Below, in pieces: positions 44,866-56,320 of a stretch of DNA of 64,000 bases (positions within the stretch are counted from its first letter, which is position 1; each line of letters opens with the position of its first letter). The stretch spans positions 23,023,825 to 23,087,824 of the forward strand of contig CM055095.1 in the NCBI GenBank assembly GCA_029204225.1, read 5' to 3'. The position numbers and the translations under genes are program-made. The notes beneath the pieces are model-generated. The model was given only the letters and a program-made list of their open reading frames with translations, was not told the origin of the DNA and did not search any database. The DNA comes from Diphasiastrum complanatum. Taxonomy: Eukaryota; Streptophyta; Lycopodiopsida; Lycopodiales; Lycopodiaceae.

Positions 44866-46292
44866 CTATTGCACCTGGTACTGGAAAAAGTTTAGTATTT
44901 TCTTCAAATGGCTCCTCGCAATTTTGTGGGTTTGTGTAATAGAGTTCATTTTCAAACAAAGTGGATTAGAGACACCCTCATCATTGACATATAAGAAAAG
45001 CACATATAAGCTCCAATGCTCACTGCAATCGGAAACAATATGTTTTTGAGAATGCAGGTAAAATCAAAAATTAATATAAAAAAATCAACTTAATTAAATC
45101 TGAAAAGCATACACTTACTTGGTTATGTATGGGAGCATGAGGATTGGAGTCCCCAATCTGATGTGTTGAAGCATATTAGCATGCAGACTTTCAAAATCAG
45201 GGAAATCAAAGGCAGCCATGAATTGTAATGGGAATCATCTATAAAAATTGGGGTGCTCTGGAAAAACTCCATCCAATATTGAATGCCCCCCCCCTCCGAC
45301 GTTGTTGCCTAACATTTTATCCCTACTTTCTAATTCACCTGTATCTAATTTACTAAGGGGAAGACCTAAATTAGTCTTGGGCATCTTAAAACTGTATAGA
45401 GGACCTAGTGCCATACTGTACATATTGAGGAGTATTTACAAAAGCAAGCACAGGGGGTGCTGGAAGTGTTACAGATAAACCACACATTGAATTGTCCTTT
45501 AAAATCGATTCGACCTTTACATTTACAAACATCTACCTCCACTCCTGATGTTGGGGGGGGGGAGCTAATATGGGGGGAAGTAGGAGACTGAGATTTAGGA
45601 GATTGAGATTTAGGAGAGAGAGATTTAGGAGATACAGATTTAGGAGATATAGAGATTTATTATCTTTTGGAGGAGAGTGAGAACAGAGAAGATTGTCTAG
45701 TTGTTAGTATATCTTGTAGAGGCCATGGCTTTTTTATGTTTTGGATATTTCTATGGAAAATAGACAACCGTTTCATACCATCAATAGATTCAATCCATGA
45801 AAAATTAACATCATGATGTTTAAACCATTCACCATGCCATTCCGCTACTCCCATGCGTGAGGGTGGTGGTGTAGTTAAACGATTATTTCCTTGCCCCCCA
45901 AAAAATCGCATGTTCAACCTTCGAAAAGGATGATCAAGCAGCAAGTATTTGTGATGATTTTCGTAGGCCACTTTTTTCAACATATTTGTGCTATGACAAC
46001 CCTCCAAAAGTGGTCCACAAATGTAACGTGGACGAAGTTGATGCTTGAATGCTAAAAGAGGGGAGTTGTGCCAAAGATTGACATCAAAATAAATGTTGCA
46101 ATCGTGGGATGATTGAAAAATGTCATAACACTTTTTGTGGCACTTTATCCCCTTGTACGTCATCTCGATAACATGAAGCATTACACGTTGGACATTGAAG
46201 CTAATGACAACATTGCTACCTTCTCCTCCCTCGAGCTTTACCTCACTGCTCATTCTCCTTTGCCTATGGGTGGTTGGAATCATGTTCTTCAA
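44866..46292 (-). pseudogene. Ulp1/C48-like cysteine protease relic with SPKS repeat linker
   Basis: The minus strand opens at 46292 with a 210-residue region of unknown type (CDIYFD-like and W/H-rich; GVAEWHGEWFKHHDVNF). Two adjacent TAA-type stops follow near 45660, and the same frame then continues into five SPKS repeats. A Gly-rich block (45423-45235) precedes the protease part: exon 45219-45119 (FPDFESLHANMLQHI…ILMLPYIT), a 96-bp intron with GTAAGT and TTGCAG borders, and an exon from 45022 to a TAG at 44866. Across the junction it reads NEHWSLYVL…LCLKMNSI, matching the His-Trp and Asp-Ser blocks of Ulp1 peptidases, but with Asn where Asp is expected. The catalytic Cys block is not found. 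Probably a dead host gene. Confidence 0.45.
45585..45659. repeat. 15-bp minisatellite encoding SPKSx
   Basis: AGATTTAGGA recurs with exact 15-bp spacing at 45591, 45606, 45621 and 45636, with a degenerate fifth. The period is a multiple of three and on the minus strand encodes SPKS(V/L/Q) units inside the Ulp1-like relic, so it is a coding minisatellite in origin. Confidence 0.8.
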
Positions 46293-46673
46293 CCCACTCT
46301 ATTTACGTATTATGTTGGCCACCTTAGAAGCCCTCCCTCTCTCTTTTTTGGGTAATTCAACTCCCATTGGTCTCCTTCCTTACCGTTGGCACAAGAGATT
46401 CTCTACTGATAATTCACTCCCTCTAGGAAAATTCAAGTATCTAGCCTAGCATTATCTATATATCCTTTTTAGTATTTTGTATAAATTATTGAAGTTCACT
46501 TTTGTACTGTATATTTTGTGCATATATGATAATAACTTCATGTTTCACAAAAATTGTGAAAAATTTAGATTAGTTATAGGGGCATGCACACCCTCCCAAG
46601 GTATGCCAATAAGAACATACAATTGGCCACTAGTTGGAAAAGTTCTTTTAGAATTTGCGTTTACACTAAAGTG
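46293..46673. other. Spacer between Ulp1-like relic and copia
   Basis: No gene seen. Plus-strand frames here mirror the Ulp1-like frame. Confidence 0.3.
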
Positions 46674-47262
46674 ATGCACTTTGATTAATATCAAACAGTG
46701 AGTACAATGCTTGAAGTAATAACTTCAACTTGATTGCTGAGCATGATTACACTAGCTACAGATAACTCTGATTGTTAAAAAATCTTTTTTAGCTTGATTC
46801 AGCTAGTAGTATATATTTACAAGTGTCTTCAAAAAATATCTTACAAGCATTGAATGCTATTTACGCCTGTCTTTGTATATGTGCAAAGTAGGTAACCGCC
46901 CTTGGGATATTTAGCTGTCCAATTGTTTTAGGGTCAGTGTGATGACAGTTTAGCGAAGTTGGTCTTCCACTGTTGCAAAAATCCCAAAAAACCCGAAGGT
47001 GCCTTTGAACAGAGAAAGCATGTAAATCCCAAAGGTGCGAAAATCCCGAAGGTATGCCTGAAATGAATTTCAAGGCATTTTGGTTACTATGTCTCATTTT
47101 TCAGAAGGTGCGAAAAATGAGAAGAGGGCTAAAAAAATATTTTAAGGCAAAAAACGAAGATTGACAAAAATGTGAAGGTCCGAAATATGTAGTCGACCTT
47201 CGGCTGTTTTCAGGATGCTCATTACTTGAATGATTGTTAAGGCTGAGCATTAAAATTTAACA
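46674..47262 (-). repeat. 3' LTR of the 46.7-49.6 kb copia (truncated)
   Basis: It starts on the minus strand at 47262 (TGTTAAATTTTAATGCTC), right after a polypurine tract (AAGGGAGAG). It matches 48990-49572 and lacks roughly the last 137 bp of the LTR at its left end. It contains repeated GAAGGT/CCTTCG motifs. Confidence 0.85.
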
Positions 47263-48852
47263 CTCTCCCTTAATGTGGATCCTGAAAAGATTTGATCTTC
47301 AGATTTAACATATTGTTAAATCTGAGCCTGATGCTCCTTTGATAGAGCCTTTGTGAAGTAATCTGCTACCATGTATTTTGTTCTATAGAAAACCAATGCT
47401 ACTTCCATGCTATGCACTTTCTCTCTAAGGTAATAATAGCTAATTTCAATATGTTTGCTTCGAGAGTGAAATCTCGGATTGAGAGATAGTGCTATTGTGC
47501 TTTGATTGTCACAATAGATTGTTGTAGGAAGTGTTTGTGCAAGGTTGATGTCTGCAAACAATTGCCTTAGCCAGATCGCCTCTTTGGTTGCATTTGAGGC
47601 AGCTACGTATTCGGATTCTGTTGATGATAATGCAACTAAGGTCTGCTTCCGGTTGTTCCATGAGATTGGGCCTTGGTTGTATAAAAATACAACCAAAAGT
47701 TGATTTTCTGGTATCAACATCTCCTCCCCAATCCGCAATTGTGTAGGCTTCAAGGATGTTGCCATAGCAGATGCTGAGAGTTTTTGTTGCATGACCTTTG
47801 TTAGTGCTTTTCAATAAATTAAGCCTGGATTTGATAGGAACTGGCTAAGTGTACTAATTGAATATGCAAGGTCTGGTCACGTGCAGATCATTGCATACAT
47901 CAATAAGCCGATGATGGATTGAAACCGGTAGCGCTTCATTTTCTCCGTTTTTGCCTTAGTTTGAGGAGACTGTATAGCCAATGAAAATCGGTTTTCTGCT
48001 TTTATCATCTAGCTTCTATGTAGAGCCTTGATCTTCCTCTGGATCTGGTTTTCTACAGATGCCTTGAACTGCTTGAAGAACTTGAGTGCTTTGGACTTGT
48101 TCTTCATAAAATAAGTAGAAGTCCTTCGAGAGAAGTCGTTGATGAAGGTTAGGAAATAGAGAGCTCCCCTTGTGGAAACAGTCTACATCCGGCCACAAGT
48201 TTGTGTCTGAAGAGTGAGGTGCTACTGGGTAGAAATTGCCATCACCCAATTTTGTACGCTTCAGGTAGACTCGATAATAGAGTCATGAGTGCATCAGAAT
48301 CTTCTATGACTGAGCCAATTGCAATCATCTGCTCGATAAGATTTTTGAACATGTTGAGATGACTCGAAACACTTTCTGCATCATACATTCTCAGGGTGAA
48401 GAATTTCTTCTTCAAGTGTAACTTAGAAGTAATATCCTTGATATCGTAGAGAGTTGCTAAGATGTCCCATGCATTTTTAGCAGTCTGAACGGCACGTATG
48501 TGGCCGATATGAGTATCCTTGATGTTGAGGGTGATCATGGCAAATGTTTTGCCATCTCTCAGTCTCCACTTGGTGATGTTGGCTGCATTACCTTTTGGTT
48601 TGAGCTCTGTGCCATCAACAATGTCCCACAGTTCTTTGGCTAGTAGTATGACTCTCATCCTAAATTTCCAGATATGGTAGTTGTCTCCATCGAGTTTGTC
48701 AATGAGAGATGAACTAGAACATGGATCCATTCTGATTTGAAATCAGAATAATGTTGGTTGCACGCTTGTTATAGAAAACGTCTTGATAGAAACAAGACTG
48801 ATAATCCGCAGTAGAATTGCAGATTACTGAAGTGCCCGTTTTGATACCATGT
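47263..48852 (-). mobile_element. Ty1/copia with large internal loss: gag, integrase scrap, RNase H
   Basis: The minus strand has a primer site complement at 48838-48849 (TGGTATCAAAAC), gag at 48730-48242 (MDPCSSSSLIDKLDGDNYH…, UBN2-type), a short integrase-like scrap (48249-48016), and the RT end plus RNase H (about 47950-47316; TKEAIWLRQLFADI, SRSKHIEISYYYLREKV). Most of protease, integrase and RT is gone, so the copy is short and could move only with outside help, if ever. LTRs flank both ends. Confidence 0.85.
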
Positions 48853-49572
48853 TGTAAAACATGGGTGACCGGCAGCAGAAGATTAAGCATAAGCATGTAG
48901 GAACGAAAACACAATAGTTAGCAGCAGAAATATTCAAGATGAATGATTCAGACAAATTGCGCAAATGAACGATACAGTAGTGAGACAAAAATGCACTCTG
49001 ATTAATATCAAACAGTGAGCACAATGCTTGAAGTGATAACTTCAGCTTGATTGTTGAGCGTGATTATGGTGGCTACAGATAACTATGATTGTTAAAAACC
49101 ATTTTAGCTTGATTCAACTAGTAGTATATATTTACAAGTGTCTTCAAAAAATATCTTACAAGCATTGAATGCTATTTACGCCAGTCTTTGTATATGTACA
49201 AAGTAGGTAACCGCCCTTGGGATATTCAACTATCCGATTGTTTTAGGGTTGATGACAATTTGGTGAAGTCAGTCTGCCACTGTTGGAAAAAATTCAAAAA
49301 TTTCCGAAGGTGCCTTTGAACAGAGAAAGCATGTAAATCCCGAAGGTATGCCTAAAATGGATTTCAAGGCATTTTGGTTACTGTCGCATTTTTTCGAAGG
49401 TGTGAAAAATGCGAAGAGGGCGAAAAAAGACGAAGGTGTCTTAAAAAATGTTTTAAGGCAAAATATGAAGATTGCGAAAAATGCAAGGTCCGAAATATGT
49501 AGTCGGCTTTCGGCTATTTTCAGGATGCTCATTACTTGAACAATTGTTAAGGCTGAGCATTAAAATCTAACA
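48853..49572 (-). repeat. 5' LTR of the 46.7-49.6 kb copia
   Basis: A 720-bp LTR, minus orientation, from TGTTAGATTTTAATGC (49572) to …GTTTTACA (48853), next to the primer site. It matches the 3' LTR with visible divergence and indels in the CGAAGGT repeat area, indicating an old insertion. Confidence 0.85.
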
Positions 49573-49589
49573 CTTTCGGTTTGAAGAAA

Positions 49590-50944
49590 AAAAATTCAAA
49601 AAGAGAGAGAGAAGATCTCAGTTCAGTTCGTGAAGTGGTCCATCATTGGGACCCCTTTGGCTTCAGACATCTCTCGCCTTTGTCCTCTCAGTAACAAAGG
49701 ACCTGTTTCCTCCCCTTCTCATTCGCGTCAGGCTATGGTTTTTGTTGATGGTTCCATGCTTACCTCCTCACCCTCTGTTCCTCCTTTGGCCAACTCTTCC
49801 CTTGGCATTGTTGCCCCCTTGCTTGGTTGTGAACCTCCTTCGACCCTTGTTGCATTGCCTTCTCAACCCCTGAATAGGTTCCTTGCCATGCTTGTGGTCG
49901 TTTTTTCTCTCATAGAGGAGGTCTTGCCCGTCACCAGCGTTCTTGCCCTACATTGTTTCAGTCGTCTTAGGATCGCCCTCCTCTCTCAGCACCTCATTCG
50001 CCATCTACTTCAGCTTGGTCTTGGATTTCTTCCCTTGACATCCTCGATGTTTTTCACTTGGGCTTCCCTTATCCTAGACTTTACTTTCATATTCTCCTAG
50101 CTCTCCATCGTGGAACTCAACTTGCTATGCATCTTCCTCTGGATCGCTTGGCTATTTACCCCTATGACATTGCGGCTTGGAATCTGTTCCTTCTGTTCCC
50201 TCTGAGGGGTGGAGATGTTGGTTGTAGAGAAACTCGTGTATGCCTTCATCACTTTCTATCAGGAGACTGGAAAACGCTTCATGATGAACACTTTGTCCGT
50301 TGTCCAGACACTTGTTGCTCGCAATTCACATGACTCTCATCCTCAAGGTGCCCCACCTCTTCATTGTCGTCTTCGTTGCACACTACATCTAGGGCAAATT
50401 GGTGAGTATTCTCATGTCGCTCGAGCTTTAGCTCCTCTCACGCTCGCTCTCTCTTCTATTGATACTATTGCTTCTCTCCAAGCTCTTCATCTTGCTTTTG
50501 AAGGCGTTCTTCCCCTGTTTGTGGAGGACTTTGTGCCTGATGTTGACTGCTTGATCGTGATTCTTTCTCTCGTGTCTTCCATCTTAGTCCTCGTCTTGCT
50601 GCTGGTGGTTTCTCTGGTTTGGTCTACGAACATCTACGTGATTGCATTCCGCCTGAGGACTCTGCTAGTGGCTTTGTTCAACTCTTTCAAGTTTGCTCTT
50701 TTATCGCCTCTGGTTACATCCTTTTTCTGTTGCACATCTTTTAACTACGTCTCATTTGATCGCCATGACTAAAGCCTCAAGCAACATTTGTCCTATCGTT
50801 GTTGGTGAAGTCCTCCTTCATCTTGTAAGTCGCTCTGTGTGTTTTCAGTATCAACAAATTTTTGCCTCTTTTCTCTCCCCTCATCAGTTTGGCGTCTCCT
50901 GGCGACTGTGAAGCTATCATTCATGGTGTGTGTGCCACACTTGA
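49590..50944 (+). mobile_element. LINE fragment: 5' half, linker and start of reverse transcriptase
   Basis: Plus-strand frames show the pre-RT region (LRCTLHLGQIGEYSHVARAL, about 50370-50430), then the N-terminal RT segments: AAGGFSGLVYEHLRDCIPP and EDSASGFVQLFQVCSF (about 50600-50700), VVGEVLLHLVSRSVCFQYQ and SPHQFGV (about 50790-50895), ending GVCATLD at 50944. The continuation (TLDLHPDWVV) is at 43858 on the other strand. Several frame shifts are present. CTTGA at 50940-50944 abuts the gypsy LTR and is the duplicated target site. Confidence 0.75.
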
Positions 50945-51391
50945 TGTTACAAACTTACTTACTGCAAACCTCCAAGTGTCGGTTAACCACAAGAGACTGA
51001 ACGATTCACATTCCACCCCATCGTAGGACCTAATCTGGTTCCACCTACCGTGTCCTGGCATGTGACCGTATCAAGCTGGATCCGACCTCCATCCCAGACG
51101 GCATCCCATACCACCGCCTAGGCTCTCAGCCATCTCTTACCTCATGCTAGCAAACATCCTAGTCGTGCACACGCTCTCCATCCACCTCCTCCTAGGTAGA
51201 CAGAATAGATGGCAAATGAGTCCCCCTCCCCTTGTATACCTCAAAGGAGAGAGACTCTAAGCCATGTGCACTCCTGGATCATGACATGGGGCAGCCATGC
51301 AGGTTCACGAGTCACCGATGAAGTCTACAAGCCCAGCCATCGTCCAGTCTCAAGTCTGGGTTTGGGACCCAAGGGAGTTGGGTTTGTAACA
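50945..51391 (-). repeat. Gypsy 3' LTR, minus orientation
   Basis: A 447-bp LTR bounded TGTTAC…GTAACA. A polypurine tract (AAGAAAGAGGGAA on the minus strand) lies immediately inside at 51392-51404. The inverted partner is at 43859-44305. The outer flank is CTTGA. Confidence 0.9.
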
Positions 51392-54300
51392 TTCCCTCTT
51401 TCTTAAAAAATTCTTTACCTAAGGAAGGAATCCAGGGAATCTCAGTTTAAGGTCATGTTCCTTCTCCCAAGTATCATCGTCCTCGGAACTTCCTTTCCAA
51501 CGAATCAAGTACTCAGTTACCTGCCGATTTTTGAGCCCATGTTGACGTACATCAACAATGGCTTGTGGTTCAGTAAGTATAAAGGATGATAGGTCCTCCA
51601 GCTGAACTAACTCCTCCTGAGGCATCGTCATCATTTCCACCAAGTCGTTCCTTTACACGACTAATGTGAAAAACTGGATGTACCTTAACACCTTGAGGAA
51701 GTTCCAACTAGTACGCATTCCGATGGAGTTTCTTTACTATACGGAATGGCCCTGCGTAACGAGGTGACAACTTAGGACATTTTCCAGTCCTTAGAACCTT
51801 AGAATCTTTTGGAATTCTAAGATATACCCAAGCCCCCTCCTCATAGACCCTAGGTTGTCGCTTTTGATTAGCATAAAATTGGGCTCTATCTTGAGCCATT
51901 TTTACATTTTCGCGAGCAACAAGCAACATCTCTTGCATATCATGCAGGAAATCTACTGCTACCTTAACCTTGAGGCCTTTGAGGTCGACTGAAATGGAGC
52001 CCTAGGTTGGAAACCATACATCAGAGAAAATGGACTAAAACCCGTCGCTGAGTGCTTTGCGCTATTATACACAAACTCAGTCATTGGAAGGTACCTTTCC
52101 CAATCTGACTGTCTTCTGGAAACATATGCCCGGAGCATATCTTCCATAGACTGGTTTGTCCTCTCTGTCTGACCATCCGATTCAAGATGATCTGATGACC
52201 CCAAACTTAGAGTGGTCACTAATTTCTTAAAGACCGCTTGCCAGAATTTGCTAGTGAACTTTGGATCTCGATCACTAACAATGTCAATCGGCAAACCAAA
52301 CAACCTGAACAACTTTTCCACGAAAAGTTGTGCAAGTTTAGAAGCTTTGAAAGTTTGCTTGGTTGGTATGAACTGCGCCATTTTAGTTAACCTGTCAACT
52401 ATTACCCAAATGGCATCATTTTGCTTCCCCGTCCAAGGTAGCCCAACCACAAAGTCCATGGAAATGCTTTCCCACTTTCTTTCAGGAATTTCCAAGGGCA
52501 TTAACAAACCAGTGGCCTTATGTCTTTCAGCTTTGTCAACTTGGCATTGTGCACACTTGCGAACATATGCCTCCACTTGACTTTTTAAATTTGGCCAGTA
52601 AAAGTTCCTTTTTACTAAGTCAAGTGTCCTTTGCATGCCAGAGTGCCCTGCACACGGGTTGTCATGACACTCATGCAGGATTTGGGCCCTTATATCATCA
52701 TTTCCTGGCACACAAACTTTTCCATTCCGGAAAGTAGTAATCCATTCCTAATGGAATAGTCTCTTTGTATTTTGTCCTGAGGAGAAATCTTTGAATTGTG
52801 CATTCCAAGCTCATCACTAGATCTAGAAGAAACTGCCAGGACGTCTAGCCAAATATGACCGAAGTACCTATTGGTCTTACACAAATCTCTTAAGGACAGA
52901 TACAACTCAGATTGGATCTCAGAAAAGCTTAATTGATTAACCTCTCCAATCCGACTTAAGGCATCCGCGACACTATTAGAAGTACCCTTCTGGTACTCAA
53001 TGTCATAGTGAAATTCTTGGAGCATCTCTGACCACCTGGCCTTACGACCCCTAAGGTCGACCACATCATTAATATACTTTAACACTTGATGGTCAGTAAC
53101 TATGGTAAACTGGAAGCCATACAAATAATGTCTCCAAACTTTCAGGGCATTAATAACACCGAAAAGTTCCTTGTCATAGGTGGAATACCGCCTTTGAGCA
53201 AGGTCCAACTTCTTGCTTTCAAAGGCTACCGGTCTACCATCCTGATATAGGACTGTGCCTATAGCATAGTCACTGGCATCCGTTTCACGTACATATGGCT
53301 TGTTAGGATCCACTATGTGTAAAATAGGTATTGTAGTTACACAGTATTTGAGGTTCTCAAAACTCTGATTCAACTCTTCAGTCCAAGTAACTGGAGGACT
53401 GAACTTACTGTGTTGGCGAACTCTTTTAGCCCCTCTGAGGACATTCGTCAAGGCCAATGCAATTAATGCATAGTTCAAGATGAATCTATGAAAAAATCTC
53501 GTAAAGCCCAAAAAGGACTTAACCTCCCGGATGGTTTTAGGGATAGGCCATACATGTACTTGTCAGACTTTATTTGGGTCAATTTCCAACCCATGGTCCG
53601 AGATAGTGTGTCCAAGGTATAACAACCTTTTCTGGAAGAATACACATTTGGACTCCTTGGCAAAAAGCTTCTCTTGTCTAAGTAACTTAAAGACAGTCCT
53701 GAGATGCTCCTCATGCTCCTCCAAGGTCTTACTATAGATGAGAATATCATCTAAGTAGACTATTACGAACTTTTCAAATATGGACGAAGAAGATCGTTCA
53801 TCACTTGCTAGAAAGTTGCTGGAGCATTTGTCAAGCCAAATGGCAAAACCATAAACTCATATTGGTCGTACCTAGTTCTAAATCCGATTTTATCAACATC
53901 CTCAGTTTTTATGCGAATCTGATGATACCCTGATCTCAAATCAATTTTGGTGAAGTACTTTGCACCATGCAATCGATCAACCAGTTCATCCATTCGCGGC
54001 AAGGGATAACGGTTTTTGATCGTTAACTTATTCAACTTTTTAAAGTCCACACAAAGACGAGTATCTCCATCTTTTTAATCAACAAGGAGCACAGGTGCCC
54101 CCCAGGGAGATTTACTAGGCATAACATGGCCCAACTTAAGGTAATTTTGCAATTGCCTATAAACCTCATCCTCTTCAGTAGTACTCATCCTATATGGATA
54201 CAGTGATATAGGAGAACTACCAGGAATCAGTTTAATACCATGGTCAACACCCCTAGAGGGGGGAAAGACCCTCAGGAAGCTGCTCATGATATACATCGTT

Positions 54301-55060
54301 AAATTCTTGTCTAAGTTTCCTAAAAATTTCACCTTCCGTCGAGTTTTCTTGTTTTAGGTTATTAGACATTAATTCCATTTGGAGATTGTAGAATTGCAAA
54401 CTACGTTCTTCATGGTAAGTAAAATCCTTTAACCAACACAAATAAGAACTACAATCCACAATATCCATACATTTAACAGTTTCCAAAGTAGAAAGCATAT
54501 ACGGAGTAGAAATATCAACATTTCCATCCAATTCTATGAGTGAGTCGTTATGTAAGAACAACAAACTATGTGTTACATAGTTTTTCTTCATAGACTCGTT
54601 CCTCTCATAGAACCATTCCTTACCAAGTATAACATCTATCCTATCTAGATTCATAATATGAAAGTCTAATTTATCCTTATAGGCTTGAATTTCTATTGGT
54701 AGACGTGGGACTATTCAGTCCCAAACTTGGCTTTTTGCTCCAGTTGTCAGCTTCACTATGTATCGATGGTCACTTTGTCTTGTTTCCACCTTTAGCTTCT
54801 GCAACAAATTAGCGTTAATAAAATTATGTGTGGAACCATCGTCAAATAAAACAGTTACGGCTTGGCCACCCACAACCCCCTTCATCCGAATGAGGTCATG
54901 AGGGCCAAAAACAGCCGTAAGAATTACCAACAAAGGAAAAATCTGCACTAGATATGCTAGAGTTACCTTGCGGCTACCTCCACCTCTTTTCACACAAAAC
55001 AAATGCATGGAAGAGGCATACCTCCCTCTCCATGCATGGCTTTGCCTTGCCACCTCAGCT
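51392..55060 (-). mobile_element. Chromodomain Ty3/gypsy (chromovirus) body: protease to chromodomain
   Basis: From right to left on the minus strand: zinc-knuckle/protease region (55053-54715; HDLIRMKGVVGGQAVTV), linker (54654-54253), RT (about 54330-53500; [20 protein letters not shown]), RNase H (about 53400-52950; DASDYAIGTVLYQDGRPVAF), integrase (52711-51708; HDNPCAGHSGMQRTLDLV, SDGQTERTNQSMEDML), and a chromodomain (51643-51419; VTEYLIRWKGSSEDDDTWE). The 3' LTR follows. Gag, leader, primer site and 5' LTR are not here; they lie inverted at 43.86-44.48 kb. A fossil with several breaks. Confidence 0.9.
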
Positions 55061-55143
55061 TATTGGCCAACCCTTAGCAACTAGCCAGGTGGCTTACAAT
55101 TCCCTCCTCCCCTTCTATCTCTAGTTTTCCTTCAATCTGTCCA
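55061..55143. other. Junction of gypsy body and CC3
   Basis: The gypsy frame fades after 55053 and the CC3 coiled coil begins at 55144. This short stretch is the second candidate inversion breakpoint. Confidence 0.4.
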
Positions 55144-56320
55144 TTGCTGACAGACAACAATAGGAAGAGGAAAACTGATTTGAAAAAGAAAATCACTAAG
55201 CTCCTAGCACAGTTCAACGTCATGGAGCAAAGCAACCAAAAATTTGAAATTACTTTACAAAAATCTAATGATTACTCTTTGTCTCTTCAGTCCAAATTGG
55301 ACAAGAGCAAAGATGAATTGTCTGATGTTTGAAAGCAAATTGCTTCATTCGATTCAGAGTGCATTGCTCTATCAAATAAGGTAGACTTCTACCAGAAGAA
55401 GGCCAAAGACCTACAATAGCAGTTGGATGCAGAAAAGTTGGCGAGAATCAGCCCCGACAATACCTTGTTGTGTTGTTCAGATGGAGGCACCATCAAGGTG
55501 GATGCTACCAAATGGAAGCAGGTGCAGGTATTTCTGCAAGAAACATTCAAGGTTGAGCTCCTCCAACCATTTTATGAGAAAAAAAATAGGTTTGAAGAGG
55601 AATTGATTAATTTGAAGGAACTGTCGAAGACTGCATGTTCGAGTGTGAATTCACATAAAGACATTTGCAGGCCCTCAAAAATATTGACAATTTGATGGCA
55701 GAGATTGCAACTTATAGAAAAGAGAAGCAGGTGGACTCAGGTATTCTCGACAATTCACAAGTTTTCAGTTGCTCCGGTGTGAAAGTCCATGAGGAATTTC
55801 GCAATGTTGTGGCCAAGAACGATCGACTGAAGAGGGAACTGGAGTCACCGCAGACTCAAATAAAAAATGCCATCTATGCAAAAGAGATAGAAGCTGAGGC
55901 AGATCCAGCCAATACATAGAAGCCCAAACGAACTCGTGCTACCAAATCCAAGAAATTGGATAAGGTACTTGCACGCAAATTCAAAATTTTTATTGAAAAA
56001 GTTCATGTTTGGCTGCCATGCCAATTTAACTGTGAGTTGCAATGGCGTGTGGATTATTCCTTTTTGCCAAGTGTAATGGGTTTTACTTCGGCCGACTGGG
56101 AAGCCTTCTGGGACAGAATTTTTGAGTTTGTGGAATAATCTCACTATTGAGCAGAAGGCTGGGCAATTTTGCAAGGAAAATTTTTGGTCATACCTTTTGG
56201 TAGTATAGAGTTATATGTAGGATATACATTATTTTATGCATTAGAGTATATAAAGCAGAAAGAGATGGACTTTTTTGAATATTATTTAGGAGACTCTTTG
56301 ATGTGTTGCTGACTTCGATT
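55144..56320 (+). pseudogene. Coiled-coil protein relic CC3 (homologue of CC1)
   Basis: The sequence opens inside a coiled coil (KRKTDLKKKITKLLAQFN, LQSKLDKSKDELSD). It continues through a globular stretch (ATKWKQVQVFLQETFKVELL), an acceptor-like ACATTTGCAG at 55661-55670, more coiled coil, a basic patch (KPKRTRATKSKKL) and a C-terminal module at about 55970-56310 (YSFLPSVMGFTSADWEAFW…TIEQK…ALEYIKQKE). That module aligns with CC1 at 16510-16725 in order and near-equal spacing, with matching YxFL, GF, W, TIExK and ALEY positions. The N-terminal domain seen in CC1 is missing at the gypsy junction. Stops and a frame change mark it as dead. Function unknown. Confidence 0.5.

Noticed and set aside
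49590-50540. A separate host gene from the long Leu-rich plus-strand frames
   Set aside because: They run into LINE pre-RT and RT segments and are better explained as the LINE's own decayed coding region.
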